A stretch of DNA of 64,000 nt, taken from the NCBI GenBank assembly GCA_016722635.1, contig JADKIX010000003.1, forward strand, positions 186,001 through 250,000, in the 5' to 3' direction. The notes under the pieces are model-generated. The model made no database searches, had not been told where the DNA came from, and saw only the letters and a list, made by a program, of their open reading frames with translations. The position numbers and the translations under genes are program-made. Positions 39,347-49,427 of this stretch are shown here, in pieces; positions within the stretch are counted from its first letter, which is position 1; each line of letters opens with the position of its first letter. Source of the DNA: Rhodospirillaceae bacterium. Its GTDB lineage: Bacteria; Pseudomonadota; Alphaproteobacteria; JAEUKQ01.

Positions 39347-41463
39347 ATGGGAACTCCTTTTACAGAAAAAAATTCTATTGAGGGTTTTTTAAACTTACTT
39401 TATGCCCCCTATACCTCCATTATGGGCATTGGCACCCACTATGCCAGCTTGATTGAAAAATTATGCGGCAATAATCAAATTATCTCTTTGCTTTATCATT
39501 TGCCCACAGGCACGAAAGAAAAACTTCCCATCGGGAATTTGGTTGATACTGAAAAGCATACCATTGCTGCAACTTTTATTAAAATTGATCGCCACATATT
39601 AAATCGTTCTTACCTTAAATGGCCCCAGAAAGTATTAGGCCATGATAATACGGGTATCGCTGAGCTGGTTTTTTTCAATGTTCCGGCTGACCACGTCGAA
39701 CAAAGGCTTAAAATAGGCCAAGAATATGTCGTTGTAGGCAGCGTTAAGAAAACCCCCAAACATCATTATCAAATAGTTAACCCAAGTTTAATAAATTCTT
39801 TGGATTATTATCAAAAATTACCCCAATTTGAGGCTGTTTACCCATTAACGGCAGGCTTATCGCAAAGAAATTTACAAAAATTTATTCAATCGGTTTTGGC
39901 CCATATTCCAGAAATTCCTGAATGGATTGACCCTCAATTTCTTCTTAAAAAACAGTGGCCGAGTTGGAAACAAGCCTTGTTACAAATACATTTCCCCCCT
40001 TATCCGGAAATTATTGATCCAAGTTCTTCAGTGCGGCAACGTTTAGCTTACGATGAAATATTAGCGAATCAACTGGCCATGCAATTGATTCGTAAACATT
40101 ATAGGACTGGCTATAAACCGCCCCTACTCCCCAAAACTTCTTTACGCCCCCTAATCCTTAAAAAATGGGGCTTCCAAATGACGAGTTCCCAACAGAAAGT
40201 CGTGCAAGAAATTGAGGCAGATTTATTATCCGGGAAACGTCTTTTAAGATTACTACAGGGCGATGTTGGCAGCGGAAAAACCATTGTCGGGTTAATGGCT
40301 ATGATGATGGTTGTGGAGGCCGGTTATCAATCAGCCCTGTTAGCCCCCACAGAAATATTGGCCCAACAACATTATCAAAAAATCGCCGCTATCCTTCCCC
40401 CTGATGGAACATGCCGGGTAGCTTTAATCACCAGCAGTACTGCAAATAAGCAACGGCAAATTATATTAAAAGAATTGAAGGAAGGAAAAATTCATATACT
40501 GATTGGCACCCATTCATTATTAGAAAATGAGGTCCAGTTTAAAAGCCTTGAATTTATTGTCATCGACGAACAGCACCGCTTTGGGGTTCATCAACGCCTT
40601 ATTTTAGGAAGCAAAGGCAACCAACCCAATATCTTGGTTATGACTGCCACACCCATCCCCCGTACTTTGGCATTGGCGATTTATGGAAACATTGATGTAA
40701 GCATCTTGCATGAAAAGCCTGCGGGACGTTTACCAATTGATACGAAAGCCATTAGAAATGAACGGCTGCCCGAATTAGTTGATCGGCTGAAACATATGGT
40801 TAAACAAGGATCAAAAATATTTTGGGTCTGCCCTTCAATTGATGAAACTGATAGCCAGCTAGTTGCGGTTAAGAAGCGTTTTGAACAATTACAAAAATTT
40901 TTGGCCCCCTCGTTGGATTGCTTCATGGTCAATTAAAAAACATAGAAAAACAGCGGGTGCTGGACAATTTTACGAATGGCACCTTGCAAATATTAGCAAC
41001 TACCACAATTATTGAAGTTGGGGTTGATGTAGCCGAAGCTGATATTATGGTTATTGATGATGCAGACAAATTTGGCCTTTCGCAGCTGCATCAATTAAGA
41101 GGCAGGGTTGGCAGAAATAGGCGCCAGAGCTATTGTGTACTGCTCTATCGTGAACCACTTTCCCCCATAGCTAAATCCCGTTTAGAAATTTTGGTTAAAA
41201 CCCAAGATGGCTTTGAAATTGCTGAGCAAGATTTAAAACTTCGTGGTAGTGGCGATATATTGGGAACCCAACAAAGTGGTTTCAATGTTTTTAAGCTGGT
41301 CGATATCCATTCCCACCATATTTTATTTCAACCCGCCCATCAGCAGGCAAAATTAGTGATACAAAAAGACCCATTTTTAAAAGAGGGGGATGGAAAAAAT
41401 TTAAGGAATTTATTACATATTTTTGACAAATATAAAGCAATCCGAATTATTGACGGAATTTAA
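39347..41463 (+). pseudogene. recG: ATP-dependent DNA helicase RecG, single frameshift
   Basis: Two frames together encode RecG. The first (39347-40936) holds the wedge/OB domain, Walker A GDVGSGKT, VIDEQHRFG and TATPIPRTLA. The second, in frame from about 40900 to 41463, holds the rest of the helicase, including QLHQLRGRVGRNRRQ and RGSGDILGTQQSG. Adding one base in the A5T5C5 stretch at 40893-40909, for example a sixth T, joins them as QKFFGPLVGLLHGQL, which fits the family. RecG regresses stalled replication forks. Because all motifs are intact, an assembly or sequencing error is as likely as a real mutation. It is divergent from sdhE. Confidence 0.88.
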
Positions 41464-41580
41464 TATATAAAAATTTACTTGCTCATCGTCAGATTTTGGC
41501 TATTTTCTGATTTTGTTGAATTTTTATTGATGGTTACTTTGATAATCCAACTTAAACTTTTTTAATATTGGGGATCCGTA

Positions 41581-42000
41581 ATGGCTAAGAAATTACCGCC
41601 AAATTACAAACCATCCGAAGACGAACCGTTTATGAACCCCAACCAATTAGAATATTTTCGGAAAAAACTTTTAGATTGGCGCATCAGCCTGGTAAGAGAA
41701 ACAGCGGAAACTTTAAATAATCTGCAAGCAGAGCCCTTAGATGACAGTGACTTGGTAGACCGTGCCGTTCATGAAGCGGATGTGGCAAGAGAATTAAGAA
41801 CACGGGATCGGGAAAGAAAACTAATTGCCAAAATTGATGCGGCTTTGCTGCGCATTGAAGATGGAACCTACGGTTATTGTGAAAAAACGAATGAACCCAT
41901 AGGAATTAAAAGGCTAGAAGCCAGGCCGATTGCTACCTTGACCTTGGAGGCTCAAGAACTCCATGAACGCCTGGAAAAAACCAAGCGAGACACTGATTAA
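41581..42000 (+). CDS. dksA: RNA polymerase-binding factor DksA
   Basis: 139 residues. An N-terminal segment (KLPPNYKPSEDEPFMNPNQL) leads into the long coiled coil with the acidic tip LDDSDLVDRA, then the zinc-finger region YGYCEKTNEPIGIKRLEARP. Only one of the four zinc cysteines remains, as is usual for alphaproteobacterial DksA. DksA binds the secondary channel of RNA polymerase and works with ppGpp to adjust rRNA and amino-acid promoter activity. It begins at ATG 41581 and is convergent with pssA. Confidence 0.95.
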   Translation: MAKKLPPNYKPSEDEPFMNPNQLEYFRKKLLDWRISLVRETAETLNNLQAEPLDDSDLVDRAVHEADVARELRTRDRERKLIAKIDAALLRIEDGTYGYCEKTNEPIGIKRLEARPIATLTLEAQELHERLEKTKRDTD

Positions 42001-42073
42001 ATAAAGCTTACATCAACAACATAAAAAATCTCAGCATAGGTAGGTATTTACCTTATTTTTGCTCCCTTTCCGG

Positions 42074-42871
42074 TCAAGGATGATTTTCCGATTTCGGCAT
42101 TTTAATAAAAGGGTTTTCTTTAGCTCTCTGGCCACGACGATACATATGATAACCCACAGGAAGAAATGCTAAATAAGCTAGCGCTAAGGTAATAATAACG
42201 AGCCAGGGGAAAGTTGCCACTAATGCAGTGATCATCCCCCCGATCAGCAGATACGTAGAAATTAATTCTTGTTTAATTCGAAAACTTTTCAAAGATAAAG
42301 TAGGGAATCGACTGATCATCAAAATAGCAACTACCATTAGCCATATCCCCCATCCCCAAGGGAAAACAACAAATTCTTTTTTAATTTCAAAATTGATAAT
42401 AATTGGGAGAAGGGCTAACACGGCTGCAGCAGGCGAAGGCAATCCTGTAAAAAATCTCGGGTCATAGGAATTTGGCTGATACCCTAGCTGGCTGTTGATG
42501 TTAAACCGGGCTAATCTTAAGGCGCAACAAATCGTATAAATCAAAACAATGGCCCACCCAATCGCCTGTAATTGGAACAAGCTAGCTTGGTAAATAAGAA
42601 CTGCCGGAGCAACCCCGAAAGACACAAAATCAGAAAGCGAATCAAGCTCTGCCCCAAATCTGCTGGTAGCCTTTAATAAGCGGGCTATCCTGCCGTCCAA
42701 CCCATCAAGGATTGCGGCCACAAAAATTGCCGCTACAGCGTCCTCCCAACGACCCTGCAAGGTAAAACGAATACTCGTTAAGCCCGCACAAAGCGCCATG
42801 ATAGTAATCATATTGGGGATTAATTTATGAAGCGGTTGGGTTGCTATGTGATTATTTTTTTTCTTAGACAT
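42074..42871 (-). CDS. pssA: CDP-diacylglycerol-serine O-phosphatidyltransferase
   Basis: A 265-residue integral membrane enzyme of the CDP-alcohol phosphatidyltransferase family. The signature DG-x2-AR-x8-G-x3-D-x3-D is seen as DGLDGRIARLLKATSRFG followed by AELDSLSD. Several hydrophobic helices follow. It makes phosphatidylserine from CDP-diacylglycerol and serine. It is 18 bp downstream of psd, so both steps to phosphatidylethanolamine are in one unit. Confidence 0.95.
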   Translation of the reverse strand: MSKKKNNHIATQPLHKLIPNMITIMALCAGLTSIRFTLQGRWEDAVAAIFVAAILDGLDGRIARLLKATSRFGAELDSLSDFVSFGVAPAVLIYQASLFQLQAIGWAIVLIYTICCALRLARFNINSQLGYQPNSYDPRFFTGLPSPAAAVLALLPIIINFEIKKEFVVFPWGWGIWLMVVAILMISRFPTLSLKSFRIKQELISTYLLIGGMITALVATFPWLVIITLALAYLAFLPVGYHMYRRGQRAKENPFIKMPKSENHP

Positions 42872-42889
42872 TTTTATACGCCAATTATT

Positions 42890-43552
42890 TTATTCATTAA
42901 CAGCAGCAAGCACTGTTTCACCACCAACCGCTGTTTGGCCTTTTAATATTTTGATTTTAACCCCTAATGGTAAATAAATATCTAAACGGCTGCCGAATTT
43001 AATGATACCAAATTTCGCCCCTTTAATCACTTTTTGTCCTGGCTTCAAGCGGCATACAATACGTCGTGCCACCAATCCTGCCACTTGCACAAATACAATA
43101 TCTTGACCGTCATTCCTTTTAACCCAAATAGCTTGACGTTCGTTGGCATCACTCGCTTTATCAAATGAAGCATTTAAAAATTGTCCTGAATGATATTTTA
43201 AAGCGATAACTTCGCCGGTCGTAGGAATCCGGTTTACATGGACATTAAATACGCTCATAAAGATGCTGATTTTTATGCATTCTTCAAAAGGTTTTTGGGT
43301 TAAAAGCTTTGGCGGGAATAAGATTTTGGAAACCCCTATGACCAACCCGTCAGCCGGGGCAACTATTTCTCGGTCATTATCATCGATAATTCGACGGGGA
43401 TCACGAAAAAAATATAAACACCAAACAAATAGTAATAAAAAACCAAGCCCTAAAGGTATCCAGAGCAAAAAAGACAACACTGTTAAAGTGAAAAACAAAA
43501 AAATAAAAACCCAGCCACTTGGATGGATTGGCGGTAATATATAACGTATCAA
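42890..43552 (-). CDS. psd: Phosphatidylserine decarboxylase
   Basis: A 220-residue proenzyme of the short class. Two N-terminal hydrophobic segments (about residues 12-48) precede the decarboxylase domain. The self-cleavage site is visible as GIIKFGSRLDIYLP, where the Ser of FGS becomes the pyruvoyl group. It decarboxylates phosphatidylserine to phosphatidylethanolamine. It starts with TTG 43552, five bases after AGAGG; there is no in-frame ATG alternative. It is the first gene of psd-pssA. Confidence 0.95.
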   Translation of the reverse strand: MIRYILPPIHPSGWVFIFLFFTLTVLSFLLWIPLGLGFLLLFVWCLYFFRDPRRIIDDNDREIVAPADGLVIGVSKILFPPKLLTQKPFEECIKISIFMSVFNVHVNRIPTTGEVIALKYHSGQFLNASFDKASDANERQAIWVKRNDGQDIVFVQVAGLVARRIVCRLKPGQKVIKGAKFGIIKFGSRLDIYLPLGVKIKILKGQTAVGGETVLAAVNE

Positions 43553-43706
43553 CTGAACCTCTTATGGTAGTTAATTTCTTAAAAAACAACATATTGGCAG
43601 GATTTTTTAGCCTATTTTAGCCATGGGTAGTTTTATAAATAATGAAGTATTATATAAGGACTTAACGTAATACACAACTTAATGAACAGGTGACGGTATA
43701 TTTTTT

Positions 43707-44639
43707 TTAGAAATCCGGTGCCTTTGCAGGGGCTGCAGGATTATAAATGGGTGGCAAACTTTTCAGGTAAATAGCAATAGCCTGAAGGTCATAATTGGAT
43801 AGTTTACTACTGGAATTAATGACAAATTCCATCATCTTACCCCCTACCACATCACCGTCGGGTAAATTGCCGAATTTAAGCAAGGCAATAATATCGCTTT
43901 CTTGCCACTTTCCCAATCCGGTTTTCTCATCAGGGGTAATATTTGGAACTAACGATCCTTCGTAATCTTTAGGATTACCACTTAACTCTTGGCCTTTTTC
44001 TATATTGCCGAACAATTTTCTAGGCGAGTGGCATTCCGCACAATGTCCAATTGCCCGAACGACATATGCACCCCGATTCCATTCTTCGGTTTTCAAGGGA
44101 TCATATTTATAAGGTCCTGGTTGGAAAAACATAAATCGCCAAAAATTACTTGAAAAGCGCCAATTAAAAGGAAAATCTATATTATGCGGCTGGTTCCGGT
44201 TCTCTGATATGGGTAGTGTCATGATATACCCATATAAAGAGATAATATCTTCATCGCTCATTTGCGTGTAAGAAGTATAAGGGAAACTAGGAAAAAAAGA
44301 ACCAACCACACTATTTTTGCCATATCTGATAGCGTCAGCAAATTGATCCCTTGACCAATTTCCAATTCCCTGCTTGGGGTGCGGGGTAATATTCGGCGTA
44401 TAAAATATTCCAAATGGGGTTTTAAGCTCAACTCCACCCGCCCCTATAGGAGAAGATGAACCGGCGGTATGACAAGACTGGCAGCCAGCTAGGGTGAACA
44501 CATATCTTCCTTTCTCCACATCTGCTAACAAATGTGAATAAGGCGAAATCTTACCCCCTGATATTATTACGATGGCCAGTACAAATAGGGATAGTCGTAT
44601 AAAATCTACAATTTTCTGGCTGAAATAAAATAGGTTCAA
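43707..44639 (-). CDS. Dihaem cytochrome c
   Basis: A 310-residue exported protein with an N-terminal hydrophobic segment (about residues 12-28) and two haem c sites, CQSCH (53-57) and CAECH (200-204), in two cytochrome c domains. It resembles the cytochrome subunits of membrane-bound sugar or alcohol dehydrogenases (TPFGIFYTPNITPHP, then VPNITPDEKTGLGKW), but those have three haems and a flavin or quinoprotein partner, and neither is present here. It probably passes electrons in the periplasm. The start is TTG 44639 with AAGGA upstream. Confidence 0.85.
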   Translation of the reverse strand: MNLFYFSQKIVDFIRLSLFVLAIVIISGGKISPYSHLLADVEKGRYVFTLAGCQSCHTAGSSSPIGAGGVELKTPFGIFYTPNITPHPKQGIGNWSRDQFADAIRYGKNSVVGSFFPSFPYTSYTQMSDEDIISLYGYIMTLPISENRNQPHNIDFPFNWRFSSNFWRFMFFQPGPYKYDPLKTEEWNRGAYVVRAIGHCAECHSPRKLFGNIEKGQELSGNPKDYEGSLVPNITPDEKTGLGKWQESDIIALLKFGNLPDGDVVGGKMMEFVINSSSKLSNYDLQAIAIYLKSLPPIYNPAAPAKAPDF

Positions 44640-44806
44640 TCTTATTTCCTTAATTTAGGCAATCGTCATTTCTTTGCCATCATAAAACAAGGTGTTTGCT
44701 GATGATACGTAAAAAATTATATTAATAATATGGTTTTACAACAGCTATATTAATGCTATGGAATTCCCTAACCTAACCCGACCGTAAATTTTTACCAGGC
44801 ATTCGC

Positions 44807-45358
44807 ATGCAACAATTATTTTCACAAGACTTTATCCCACGATCTATATGTTTATTTTGCGGGGCCTCCAGTGGCACCGATCCTATATATGCTAAATTTG
44901 CTTATTCTTTTGGCAAGTTACTGGCGGAAAGAAATATTCAACTGGTTTATGGGGGCGCGAAAGTTGGGTTGATGGGTATTATTGCGGATGCCGCCTTACA
45001 ATATGGGGGGAAAGTGATTGGTGTTATGCCTAAACATTTATCTGGCATTGAAGTTGCCCACGCCCATTTGACGGAATTAAGAATAGTGCCCAATATGCAT
45101 CAACGCAAAGAAATGATGTTCAATTTATCTGATAGCATCGTAGTTTTACCTGGTGGTTTTGGTACATTGGATGAGTTATTTGAAGTATTAACGTGGAAGC
45201 AGCTAGGGTTACATCAAAAACGGATTTTTTTATTAAATATCGCTAAATTCTGGCAACCTCTTATCAAAACAATTGATCATTTGATTAATCAAGGTTTTGT
45301 TAATCCCATCAATCGTCAACTTTTTACAATTATAGAAAATCCCGAAGAAATGATCTAA
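44807..45358 (+). CDS. LOG-family nucleotide phosphoribohydrolase
   Basis: A 183-residue LONELY GUY-type protein. The family signature PGGFGTLDELFEVLTWKQ is complete and the N-terminal nucleotide site SICLFCGASSGTDPIY is present. Enzymes of this family cleave nucleoside monophosphates (AMP or cytokinin ribotides) to base and ribose 5-phosphate. They are widespread in bacteria, and the physiological substrate here is unknown. It begins at ATG 44807, is divergent from the cytochrome c gene and is followed by icd about 80 bp later. Confidence 0.9.
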   Translation: MQQLFSQDFIPRSICLFCGASSGTDPIYAKFAYSFGKLLAERNIQLVYGGAKVGLMGIIADAALQYGGKVIGVMPKHLSGIEVAHAHLTELRIVPNMHQRKEMMFNLSDSIVVLPGGFGTLDELFEVLTWKQLGLHQKRIFLLNIAKFWQPLIKTIDHLINQGFVNPINRQLFTIIENPEEMI

Positions 45359-45440
45359 TTAAGACATTCAGCATATTAAAAAATAATTATTCTATTAAAA
45401 ACAAGTCATACAATTTATGTTAGAAACCCAAGGAGTTAGA

Positions 45441-46655
45441 ATGAAAAAGATAAAAGTCCTGCAGCCGATAGTTGAATTAGACGGCGATGAGATGACTCGC
45501 ATCATCTGGAAATTTATTCGCGAGAAATTAATTTTACCCTATTTAGATATTGACCTTAAATATTTTGATTTAGGCATGGAAAACCGTGATAAAACCGCTG
45601 ATCAGGTAACTATTGACGCCGCCATAGCTATCAAAAAATATAATGTCGGTGTTAAATGTGCCACGATTACACCGGACGAAGCCCGCGTTAAAGAATTCAA
45701 TTTAAAAAAAATGTGGAAATCACCGAACGGCACCATCCGCAATATTTTGGACGGCACAGTTTTCAGACAACCCATTATCTGCCAAAATGTCCCAAGATTA
45801 GTCCCCGGTTGGACACAGCCCATAGTTATAGGCCGTCATGCTTTCGGCGATCAATACCGCGCAACCGATATCATGATTCCAGGTGCTGGTAAGCTTTCCT
45901 TACGTTTTGAACCAGCAAACGGGTCAAAAACCGTCGATTATCCTATTTTTGATTTTCCAAGTGCCGGGGTTGCTTTAGGAATGTATAATTTGGATGATTC
46001 AATCAAGGGCTTTGCCAGAGCATGCTTAAACTATGGGCTTAGCCTAGGTTGGCCCGTTTATTTGTCGACCAAAAACACTATCTTAAAAGTTTATGATGGG
46101 CGTTTTAAAGACATTTTCCAAGAAATTTTCGATAAGGAGTTTGCCAAAAAATTCCAAGAAAAGAACATTACCTATGAACACCGTTTAATTGACGATATGG
46201 TCGCCAGCGCTTTAAAATGGAATGGTGGCTTTGTTTGGGCCTGCAAAAATTATGATGGCGATGTCCAATCCGATACTGTAGCTCAAGGGTTCGGCTCACT
46301 TGGTTTAATGACGTCCGTTTTATTATCGCCTGACGGTAAAACCGTTGAAGCTGAGGCCGCTCACGGCACGGTTACCCGTCATTACCGGGAACACCAAAAA
46401 GGCAAAGAAACATCCACCAATCCGATTGCTTCCATTTATGCTTGGACCCGCGGCCTTTGGTATCGGGGGCAATTTGATAAAACACCCGACCTACAGAACT
46501 TTGCAGAAACTTTAGAAAAGATTTGTGTAAGTACGGTTGAAGCAGGTCATATGACAAAAGATTTGGCCCTGTTAATTAGCCCTAACCAGAAATGGTTAAC
46601 CACCACCCAATTTCTTGATAAGTTAGACCAAAACTTAAAATTAGCTTTACGCTAG
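45441..46655 (+). CDS. icd: NADP-dependent isocitrate dehydrogenase (eukaryote-like type)
   Basis: 404 residues from ATG 45441, which follows AAGGAG by five bases; an in-frame ATG at 45417 lacks such a site. The sequence PIVELDGDEMTRIIW and MWKSPNGTIRNILDGTVFR mark the subfamily II enzyme shared by alphaproteobacteria and eukaryotes, not the E. coli type. It converts isocitrate to 2-oxoglutarate in the TCA cycle. It is convergent with alaS, with a strong hairpin between them. Confidence 0.96.
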   Translation: MKKIKVLQPIVELDGDEMTRIIWKFIREKLILPYLDIDLKYFDLGMENRDKTADQVTIDAAIAIKKYNVGVKCATITPDEARVKEFNLKKMWKSPNGTIRNILDGTVFRQPIICQNVPRLVPGWTQPIVIGRHAFGDQYRATDIMIPGAGKLSLRFEPANGSKTVDYPIFDFPSAGVALGMYNLDDSIKGFARACLNYGLSLGWPVYLSTKNTILKVYDGRFKDIFQEIFDKEFAKKFQEKNITYEHRLIDDMVASALKWNGGFVWACKNYDGDVQSDTVAQGFGSLGLMTSVLLSPDGKTVEAEAAHGTVTRHYREHQKGKETSTNPIASIYAWTRGLWYRGQFDKTPDLQNFAETLEKICVSTVEAGHMTKDLALLISPNQKWLTTTQFLDKLDQNLKLALR

Positions 46656-46666
46656 GAAATAAAACA

Positions 46667-46706
46667 CTCCCTGGTCTTATAAGAGTTTCTCGATAAGACC
46701 AGGGAG
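46667..46706. terminator. Long inverted repeat between convergent icd and alaS
   Basis: A perfect 14-bp stem (CTCCCTGGTCTTAT with its complement) around a 12-base loop. No long T run follows on the plus strand; on the minus strand TGTTTTATTT follows. It sits between two convergent stop codons, so a bidirectional terminator or transcript-end stabiliser is likely. Confidence 0.6.
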
Positions 46707-46740
46707 GTAGTAAAAAATCTTCTAGTTATTTGATGGAAAT

Positions 46741-49365
46741 CTAGATGGCTTGCTGAATCGCTTGTAGTATGTAGGTTGTTTTTCCTTTTTCAGGGCCGCC
46801 TGCTTGGGCCATATCAGGCCTTCCCCCCCCACCCTTACCGCCCAATATTTCAGCGCCAACCTTGACCAATTTAACTGCATCAATTTTTTGAATAAGGTCA
46901 TTGGTCACTGCCACCACTAAAGAAGTTGTATTAGACTCTTCCGATATCACCACAATAATACCAGAAGACAAGGATGCACGTAAGCTATCGGCGATTCCTT
47001 TTAACTCTTTAGCTGGCACTTCTTGAAGGATTTTCGTGAGTATTTTTATCCCTTTTACTTCCATAGTGCTGTCGGTTGAGGCATTCGTTCCGGTTTGGCG
47101 CCTCGCTTGTGACAATTGAATTTCTAATTTTTTTCTATTATCCAATAATTCGACTATACGCTCAGGCAATTCAGAGGCCTTCGTGTTTAAAGTCTGAGAC
47201 ACCTGCTGAAGCAATTTCAGTTGTTCCCGAACGAACAGTTCTGCTTGTTGGCCGACCAAAGATTCTATCCGCCGAATCCCCGCCGCTACCGCTGTTTCGG
47301 AAATAATTTTGAAAAATCCAATATCACCCGTACGTTGGACATGCGTACCCCCGCAAAGTTCCACAGAGATTTGTGGTTGATTGGCTTGATCCATCGAAAC
47401 CACTCGGACTTCATCGCCATATTTTTCTCCAAATAGGGCCATTGCTCCTGCCTCAACTGCCTGTTTCATGGTCATTTGTCGCGTTTCAACCGACAGATTC
47501 TGACGAATCTTTTCATTGATATCGCCTTCAATTGTATCAATTTCCTGCGGCGTTAACGCACGATTAAAACTGAAATCAAACCGTAAACGATCTGGGGCAA
47601 CTAAAGAACCTTTTTGAGTGACCTGGGTACCCAAAAAACGACGCAAGGCCGCATGCAGTAAATGGGTGGCTGAATGACTAGAACGCAAGCATTTACGACG
47701 CTTTTGATCAATTTCTAGCGTGACATAATCCTGAACCTTCAGTTGACCGCCTTTAATCTTACCATAATGAACAACCAATAACCCCAAAGGTTTTAATGTG
47801 TCGGTTATATCCATTCGGCAATTGTTTTCGGAAACCAAGTGACCCTGATCCCCCATTTGTCCGCCTGATTCTCCATAAAAAGGGGTTTGGTTGGCGATGA
47901 CGGCAATTTCATCACCAGCTTTGGCTTCATCAATTAATTGACCTTGTTTTAAAATAGCTAGAACCCTGGCCTCAGCTTTATCAGTTGCATAGCCAAGAAA
48001 TTCGGTGGATCCCAATTGTTGATGCAAGTCAAACCATATTTGAGCGGTTTTTTCTTGGCCGGAACCAGACCACGCCTTTCTTGCCGCTTGCCGCTGTTCT
48101 TCCATGGCTTTATTAAAACCAGCTGTTTCAATTTTAACACCTTGGCCCCGCAGAATATCTTGGGTTAAATCAAGCGGAAAACCGTAGGTGTCATAAAGTT
48201 TAAAAGCGACCGCTCCGGACAGTTCTTTGTTTTTTATTTTTTTTGTTTCCTCATCGAGCAGTTTCAGGCCTTTTTCTAAGGTTTGCCGGAAACGATCTTC
48301 CTCCACACGCAATGTTTGAATCACTAAATCGCCAGCTCGTCCTAATTCCGGATAAGATTGTCCCATTTCATTAATTAAACTTGGAACTAATTTCCAGAAA
48401 AACGGATCCTTTGGGTTTAATTTATGGGCATGGCGCATCGCTCGCCGCATAATACGGCGCAAGACATATCCGCGCCCCTCATTCGCCGGTAAAACACCCT
48501 CAGCAATTAAAAAGCTACAAGCGCGCAAATGATCCGCAATTACTCGGTGGGAGAATTTGGCTTCGCCAATTGCAGGCTGATTTGAAAATTCGACAGAGGC
48601 TGCAATAAGCGCCTGCATGGTATCAATATCATAATTATCATGCTTACCTTGCAGTAAGGCGGTCAGCCGTTCCAAACCCATTCCCGTATCAATGGATGGT
48701 TTTGGTAAATTAACCCTTTTATCTTTGGATACCTGCTCAAATTGCATAAATACCAGGTTCCATATTTCGATAAAACGATCACCATCCGCATTCGGACTGC
48801 CTGGTGGTCCACCGGCAATACCAGCGCCATGATCATAAAATATTTCGGTACATGGCCCGCAGGGACCAAGCTCACCCATCGACCAGAAATTATCCTGAGT
48901 AGCAATTTTAATAATTTTACTCGGGGATAACCCGGCGATTTTTTGCCAAAGCTTAAAAGCTTCCTCATCATCTGCATATACTGTTACCAACAGTTTTTCT
49001 TTTGATATGCCAAATTCTTGGGTAATTAAACGCCAAGCCAATTCGATCGCTCTTTCTTTAAAATAATCACCAAAAGAAAAATTGCCTAACATTTCAAAAA
49101 ATGTGTGGTGGCGCGCCGTATATCCCACATTTTCTAAATCGTTATGCTTACCCCCTGCTCGCAAACATTTTTGCGCGGTTGACGCCCTCACATAAGGCCT
49201 TTTTTCTAAACCGGTAAACATATTCTTAAATTGAACCATCCCGGAATTCGTAAATAAAAGGGTTGGATCATTATTAGGGACTAGAGAACTGGAAGAAACA
49301 ATCTCATGCCCTTCCCTTTTAAAAAAATCTAAGAAAGTTTTCCGAATTTCATTTGTACGAAACAT
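46741..49365 (-). CDS. alaS: Alanyl-tRNA synthetase
   Basis: An 874-residue class II synthetase. The catalytic domain carries HHTFFEMLGNFSFGDYFK and GMGLERLTALLQG; the editing domain has the zinc motif HSATHLLHAALR and ELCGGTHVQRTGDIG. The C-terminal C-Ala region includes GGKGGGGRPDMAQAGG. It charges tRNA-Ala and clears mischarged Ser or Gly. The start is ATG 49365. It lies 62 bp downstream of recA on the same strand, a neighbour pair seen in many alphaproteobacteria. Confidence 0.97.
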   Translation of the reverse strand: MFRTNEIRKTFLDFFKREGHEIVSSSSLVPNNDPTLLFTNSGMVQFKNMFTGLEKRPYVRASTAQKCLRAGGKHNDLENVGYTARHHTFFEMLGNFSFGDYFKERAIELAWRLITQEFGISKEKLLVTVYADDEEAFKLWQKIAGLSPSKIIKIATQDNFWSMGELGPCGPCTEIFYDHGAGIAGGPPGSPNADGDRFIEIWNLVFMQFEQVSKDKRVNLPKPSIDTGMGLERLTALLQGKHDNYDIDTMQALIAASVEFSNQPAIGEAKFSHRVIADHLRACSFLIAEGVLPANEGRGYVLRRIMRRAMRHAHKLNPKDPFFWKLVPSLINEMGQSYPELGRAGDLVIQTLRVEEDRFRQTLEKGLKLLDEETKKIKNKELSGAVAFKLYDTYGFPLDLTQDILRGQGVKIETAGFNKAMEEQRQAARKAWSGSGQEKTAQIWFDLHQQLGSTEFLGYATDKAEARVLAILKQGQLIDEAKAGDEIAVIANQTPFYGESGGQMGDQGHLVSENNCRMDITDTLKPLGLLVVHYGKIKGGQLKVQDYVTLEIDQKRRKCLRSSHSATHLLHAALRRFLGTQVTQKGSLVAPDRLRFDFSFNRALTPQEIDTIEGDINEKIRQNLSVETRQMTMKQAVEAGAMALFGEKYGDEVRVVSMDQANQPQISVELCGGTHVQRTGDIGFFKIISETAVAAGIRRIESLVGQQAELFVREQLKLLQQVSQTLNTKASELPERIVELLDNRKKLEIQLSQARRQTGTNASTDSTMEVKGIKILTKILQEVPAKELKGIADSLRASLSSGIIVVISEESNTTSLVVAVTNDLIQKIDAVKLVKVGAEILGGKGGGGRPDMAQAGGPEKGKTTYILQAIQQAI

Positions 49366-49427
49366 GTGAGCGCCAATCCTAACAAGCTGCGAACGAGGAA
49401 TATATGATCAGAAAAATCTGCTAGCGT

